Assembly: GCA_012932295.1 (NCBI GenBank)
Contig: JAAONU010000001.1
Coordinates: 27,442,550-27,506,549 of the forward strand
Source: Cyclina sinensis
Lineage: Eukaryota; Mollusca; Bivalvia; Venerida; Veneridae
DNA length: 64,000 nt
Reading direction: 5' to 3'
Shown here: piece by piece, positions 58,531 through 64,000 of the stretch
Position numbering within the stretch: position 1 is the first letter of the stretch
Layout: each line of letters opens with the position of its first letter
Notes under the pieces: generated by a model
Told to the model about the DNA's origin: nothing
The model's database searches: none
Seen by the model: the letters and a program-made list of their open reading frames with translations, nothing else
Position numbers and translations under genes: made by a program

Positions 58531-61399
58531 ACTATATATAAACTAGGCTGATAAGCGGTGAAAAACTTTTTTCTAAAGCTCTCACTAGGTCCTTATTTAT
58601 ATACAGTAGTATGTGTACTCAAGTTTCCAAACACGCCTTTGGATTATCCTATGAAACGGACAAATACAGGCCTTTCTGTTGATCTATCTACCCGTCTGAT
58701 TGCGTTACCAATTACCAGGTACCTGTTTTTTGAGATGTTGATACACAGACAGCCGGAGTCAGAATGACTCACGCCGCTTGCGCGTCCTGTTTTTTATAAA
58801 TACATTAGACACTTTTTGGTGATACTAAATCACTAAAACGCAACATTTAGGGAGTGTCAATTTATTCAACGAAGGGTATAATTTAAACGTTAAATTAAGA
58901 CGGTTATGGGTAAATATACATTCTATGAAACTTTTTGATTAAAAATTATTACTTAAAATTAATTTATTATATTTCATTTTGAAAGCAGAAATGGAAGTGA
59001 CCAGACAGAGCTAGATTGGTTGGATTCAAATGACTAAAATGCTACATTATAATACCTCTGTAGTCATTATTAGCCCAAACCCTCAGGTAACATATTTTAC
59101 GTATTCTGAAACATTTTTTTTGTTAAAATCATTCTTGCTTGAAAGCACAATGTCCATAGATCTGAAAATTTGCATGAAATATTGCCTAGTTGACTTTGCT
59201 CTTTGGGGTCATAACTGGCCCCACCACGAAGGTCAGATATTTACATAGATTTATATAGACAAACTGTTAAAAAAGAACTTCTTGACTATCAGACTTAAAA
59301 CCATCATGACCGGTTTTTTTGGTAGTTGTTAGTTAATGGCGTTTTATTATTATTATTACTATTACAACTAGCTAAACAATATAAATGACATATTCATTTA
59401 ATTTAATTCATATGTGCTTATGCATGGAATTAGATATAAAGGAATTTTTTAAATACGTAGGTAAAAACTATTTTACATGACAAATGATAACAACACTTTT
59501 TCATTATTACAACATCTGGTATCACATCATTTCTGTGATGATTTTATGAATGGTGTTTAAAATTTCAACGGATTTAATATCAAAGGAAAGGCGCAAGTAG
59601 GTACACTAGCTTTAGGTAACTGAACAACTTAAGACACCAGACATCATCCATGCAATATGTTTGTCATGATTAATGATGTAGTAAGTTGTCAGTAAGCCCC
59701 TTACGTGTATTCAATGGTTTCTCCAAATAGTATGTTATGTGAACTGTCCAAGTGCTTAACCCTCACTGACTAATGCGGCGGTTGCTAAAGAAAGCTCCCG
59801 TTTGAAAATTGTTTTCTAAACGCTACTTATAGTAGTTTTAAAGTCTTAAACTGGTTTACGGCAGGTTAAACGCAACTCATAGTACCACGTATTCTTTTTT
59901 TACAGAAAAGTATACTGTACGGATTCGTTTAATACGGTTTATTTCAATATTTTTTTCAAATATTTTCAATATTTATCTTTTAATATCACTTCTGAGATAC
60001 CTATTACGCGCATACAAATAAAGCAGATATATGTGAAGGAAAAACAAAAAGTTTATCTATCATAAACAAACTAAAATTATAAGATAAAGCTGATTGATCA
60101 TACACATAATTCCTTATACAATGCCATACATATCTAGCAAGGTGAAGTTTCAGAATTAAAGGAAATTACATTGGGATATTCGTGCACTGAACAACAAAAT
60201 TAACCCCACGAGTTATTGTCATTTGACATCAAGAACTTCACATATCATGACAATGACAAAGAACATTTCTTATGAACACTGAAATTATGCAAAAACAACA
60301 TCTAATAGTTTACGATAGAATATTTCCAATGCAGTCTCTAGACATTTGAGAAAATGAAACAAACCCTCGTACATTCTCAATCAGAAAAAAAAGAAGTTAA
60401 GTGCATGTGATTTATGTTTTAGTTACAAATGAACAAACAATTGCCAAACGAAAAATAGTTTCCCTTCCCTAAAACATTCAGTATTTTCATTAGCGTGCAT
60501 ACGACTGAAATGTATCTAATATTTTTGTCTGAAAAAGCAACAACAAAATCAGTAACAACTTTTAACTAGTGTAAAGTAAAAGTGATCATTATACCGTATT
60601 TAACAGTTCAACAATACACGGTACCTTAATTGACCGTCTGCTTCTGATCAGAAAACTTATATATATATATATCATTTGAAGGTCTTTTTTTCTCTTTAAT
60701 GCAAATGCATTTCAGACGCTTGTAAATTTTTCAAGTAAGAGTATTTTATTATCAAATAACATTTATCATTAAATCATACAAATAAACAAAATTGATGTCG
60801 ACTAAAAACTTTAAAAAAAACATTCTTGTTTTATCTGACACAAAAATGTTTCTGAATACTGTAGCTAAGTGACAGACCGATACAGGTGAAATGTTATGGA
60901 CCATTTTGTCCTCTTCCAATGCTACTGTATACTGTATATTCAATCAACTGATTACGGGGGAAACCATTAGACGTACATTATATTTGACAGATACTGATGT
61001 AGGTAATAAACAGGCTTTCTGTTCTGTCATTGATTTTCATCGTTCACTCAACAATGATTGAGATATTACTGTTCTCTTGAGAATACACATGATATATAGG
61101 GACTGGCTCTTCAGTGTATGAAGTTCCTGATCGTAAATGTTGAAGCTGGTCCTTTTATCAAAATTTTGCCAGTTATTTTGAATCTTTATTACGAGATACG
61201 ACAATTCTGTACATTGTTAATATTGAGTTTGTGAAGTTACCTTACATGTAATTCCTTCATTGGCCTTGCTGTTCTTACTGGTAGTACTAAGGTTGACAAT
61301 ATAGGACCATCACGTTGCCCTCTAGATTTTTGTATTAGTCATTTTCAATTTTAGTAAAATGCATATATGTATATGTATATATTATTCTCCTTCATAGGC
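58531..61399. other. Mostly unassigned; short microsatellites
   Basis: Short (ATT)n near 59342-59357 and (TA)n near 60658-60672. No exon, RNA or repeat array could be supported. Confidence 0.4.
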
Positions 61400-61700
61400 T
61401 GCTGCATTGTGATAATTTTGTGTCCGTCTGTCTTTTGAAATTTACCCGTTGAACACAGTAGAATTGTATGTTTCATTGGATCTTCATTAAACTTGGTTAC
61501 ACTAATTGTCAAGTAATATAGTTTAAATTTGGATGTCTGACCTGGAAAGATATGTTTAAGGCCAAATTAAAAAAAACATGTGTGCACTACAAGCCATATG
61601 TTTGACCCTGTCTTCATAAACTTTGTTCAGAGAATTCCTTTCATGTAGATTCAGAACAATTTTTGATCTTTGTCATATACAATCAATAAAAAATGACACT
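61400..61700 (-). repeat. Dispersed-repeat fragment
   Basis: GGCTGCTGCATTGTGATAATTTTGTGTCCGTCTGTC, ending in a body with GGATCTTCATTAAACTTGG and GACCTGGAAAGATATG, resembles the copies near 54005 and 55686 in orientation. Confidence 0.5.
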
Positions 61701-62254
61701 ACAAAGGTCATTAAATCCCGTGACCAAATCACTGTTGTTGAATAGCCCTAACGCACGTTTTATTGACAAATAGCTGTTTCCTGAAATCAACCCAATACTT
61801 TCAAATAGTTTTGCTTAATTCATATTATATGTTAAATATATATAAATCTGGTTGTCACATCGGTAAACTTTGATATTTTCTTATGTGACTGATCTCAGAA
61901 AACATTTTATGCATAATAATTTGTCTTTCATAAACTTCCTCAGTTATTTTTTATTTCATTTATTTTAATAATACTATCAATTGGTCTTTAACCTTCGAAG
62001 TTTATCCGGCTTCAATGGTTAAATGATTGTTTAAGTCCTTTAACTGTATGTCTATATAAGCTACAGCTTTCGACATTATAGAATTGTTGGTAACCCCTAA
62101 TATTTGTCGTATTTAACTCAAAGCTAACGGTTACCTCTGACCAATACCTCAAACACGTTTTGATCAAGGGTATTTAATCTTCAGAATTTATCTCGCTATA
62201 ATGTTCAAGTAATTAGTTTTGAAGTCAGTATGCATAACAAATGTTTCTTCAAGG

Positions 62255-62760
62255 GGTGTTTAGAATTTAGCTCACCTGACCGAAAGTCAGATGTAGATTT
62301 TAGTATGCTTGTTTTGTCCGATCGTCGTCAACTATTGACTTTAAACATCATCTTATCCTATACCACTGGGTCAATTGTAATTAAATTTTACAGAGATTAT
62401 TCTTGTATAGTCCTCTTTCAAAATGATATAAAAATGGAAGGAAATCCATGAAGAATTCTGGTTTACGTGGCAACTGAAAGGAAAACTTTTTAAAAATCTT
62501 GTCTGAAACCACAAGGCCTAGAGCTTACAGATTTAATTTATAGCATCATCTTGTAGATCTCGATCAAAATTTTATAGCTCATGGCTCTGGGGTTCATTTT
62601 TCATAGACTTATTTAGGAAAAACTTTAAAAACCATTTTCTCAGATGCCGTAAAGCCTAGAGTTAAGAAATCCACAAAACATTATCAAAAGTGTTCTCATA
62701 AAATCGTTGAAAATTGGGTAAGTATAAATATCGTCAATTCATGACCGTATAAATGGGTCC
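62255..62760 (-). repeat. Inverted dispersed repeat (GCTCACCTGA start)
   Basis: TTTAGCTCACCTGACCGAAAGTCAG opens the copy, followed by TTTGTCCGATCGTCGTCAAC and inverted CAATTTTGACC-family units (GAAACCACAAGGCCTAGAGC near 62507, GGCTCTGGGGTTCATTTTTC near 62583). The frame at 62230-62451 is a by-product. Confidence 0.72.
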
Positions 62761-62869
62761 ACCAAATGAAATTTTACAAACATTCATACTATATGACATG
62801 ACTATTGGCGCTAACTGGCTGCGGGGTGCTTGATAATTTACAAGAAAGAAGTCTTAATGACTTCTTAAT

Positions 62870-63560
62870 CCACCGCCGCCGATTCATCCATATATATAGG
62901 GGGTTGTATGTGGTTGTAAAGTTGTTATAAATATATATAAGTAATGGAGGGTAGCTAAGACAATATTGCGGACAACCCTCCAAATTTAAATATGTTTAAG
63001 TTCTCAGGTTTTATTATACAGTGTGCCATTGTGAAGTGATTGATTACCATCTACTATGTAGTTTCAGACCCTTAGCGCTCAGTTATTTTGAAACTGTCCA
63101 AGTAGTTCAAGCGTTGCATATATATGGGTGCCGCTTTACTATTCAAATGAATTTTATTGTCACCTATTTAATAAGTGCTATCACAGTTTTCAGTAGGTGG
63201 TATCATCCATTTAAATATGGGATAGCACTTCTTCAAACAACAAAAAAGTGATATCAACGACTCGGATAGGTGATATCACCCATTTATAGAGGTTTGTTGG
63301 GATCGATCTGACATCGTCTTATAATGGTGAACATTTGTGCGAGGTTATTTTGAAATCCTTTCATGCTTGAGGAACTTATAGCCGGGACAAGCGAAATGGA
63401 TAATATTTTTTACCTTTGACCGCTAAGTGTGACCTTGATGTTGGGGGTAACACAGTGGGTGTCACGCTCTGCAGATCAGGTCATGATGGTGAACATCTGG
63501 CAATCATTTCAAAATCTTTTCATGATTGGGGTAGATACAGCCTTCTAAGTGTAATCTTAA
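62870..63560 (+). repeat. Dispersed repeat, copy 2 (partner 11860-12420)
   Basis: It matches the left copy from ATTCATCCATATATATA through GCTAAGACAATATTGCGGACAACC, TTATTTTGAAACTGTCCAAG, GTTGCATATATATGGGTG and ATGGTGAACATTTGTGCGAG. In this copy the ATGGTGAACAT block is followed by a second such block near 63486 and a third, altered one near 63744, so the 3' part is itself tandemly repeated. Confidence 0.8.
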
Positions 63561-63828
63561 CCCTGGGGGTAGAGAGGGTCCTCATCTCATGATAGAACAC
63601 AATTGTGTCATGTTATTTTTAAATTTTCCAAACAGTTTTAAAAGTACTGGGTGGACAAAAAAACAAGGATGTTGCAGCCCTCTTAGTGTGACACTGACAT
63701 GCGGGGTAGGCACTTCGATATTTCGCTCTGTACATCGTTTCACGATGTTCAACATTTGTGCCAAGTTATGAAGCGAACGGATGTGACCATTCTAGATCCC
63801 CACCCGCTCTCGCATCGGGGGATGATAA
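63561..63828 (+). repeat. Further ~130-bp unit of the same repeat
   Basis: Landmarks TTTCAAAAT/TTAAAATT, GTGTGACACTGACATGCGGGGTAG, CTCTGTACATCGTTTCACGATG and ACATTTGTGCCAAGTTATG continue the tandem 3' part. Confidence 0.6.
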
Positions 63829-63842
63829 TGTTAGAGAGAGGG

Positions 63843-63889
<47 letters not shown>

Positions 63890-63892
63890 GGT
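63829..63892. repeat. (GA)n microsatellite
   Basis: An almost uninterrupted GA run with a few G and GC interruptions. The frames over it are simple-sequence artefacts. Confidence 0.95.
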
Positions 63893-64000
63893 AAGAGGGG
63901 ATCAATTATTTTAAAGTATCAATGTTCTGAAGAATTTTAACAACGCACTTGTTTCTACTCGTCGAGGTCGCAGTACAGGACTCGTCTGAACCAAGATATC

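Noticed and set aside
63699..63940. Arg/Glu-rich proteins near the right end
   Set aside because: They are translations of a GA microsatellite.

Overview
The window looks like AT-rich nuclear DNA from an animal, most likely a bivalve mollusc. I see no operons, no ribosome-binding sites and no dense gene layout. It holds degenerate non-LTR (LINE) and Ty3/Gypsy retrotransposon pieces, tRNA-derived SINE-like relics, minisatellites, and many noncoding dispersed repeats of kinds I associate with bivalve genomes: (GGAC)n-rich elements ending in ...GCATAA, repeats carrying TGACCTTGACCTTTGACC, and a ~150-170 bp family carrying CAATTTTGACCCC. The phylum is inferred from those repeats and remains a judgement.

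No complete host gene could be supported. The best host-gene trace is at the left end: a promoter-like cluster (about 420-500) followed by a possible 25-codon first coding exon ending at a donor-like site (483-557). Another possible exon, with one hydrophobic segment, lies on the minus strand near 20139-20359. The only long open frame is 43248-44669. It is the C-terminal part of a non-LTR reverse transcriptase, truncated at its 5' end. Its insertion has a target-site duplication and a (TTCTG)n tail, and it sits inside an older tandem repeat.

Layout: 1-5.2 kb, possible promoter and exon, then an 84-bp duplication and a 24/36-bp array. 5.2-6.2 kb, a ~750-bp dispersed repeat with a second copy at 45.65-46.43 kb, followed by a hairpin-ended repeat. 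7.3-8.1 kb, a 48-bp array; 9.26-10.2 kb, a ~50-bp array. 11.9-14.3 kb, dispersed repeats and a LINE relic. 15.5-16.1 kb, an inverted-repeat (foldback/MITE-like) element. 18.65-19.2 kb, a 60-bp array; 21.0-22.35 kb, a 76/78-bp array. 22.9-24.3 kb, dispersed repeats. 27.2-27.4 kb, a candidate LTR preceded by a polypurine tract. 30.2-33.9 kb, dispersed repeats, a LINE relic of about 1 kb and a SINE. 35-40.4 kb, a 33-bp array and long stretches of 135-170-bp repeats. 42.6-47.9 kb, the repeat with nested LINE, the second 750-bp copy and a ~104-bp array. 48.87-49.57 kb, a 349-bp tandem duplication. 52-57.4 kb, a cluster of dispersed repeats. 57.7-58.5 kb, a Ty3/Gypsy gag relic. 61.4-64 kb, more dispersed repeats and a GA microsatellite.

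I found no previously undescribed gene system. The most informative observations are the nested 5'-truncated LINE, the hairpins at the ends of the dispersed repeats whose stems change in a paired way, higher-order structure in two minisatellites, and estrogen-response-element-like motifs in the repeat that hosts the LINE.
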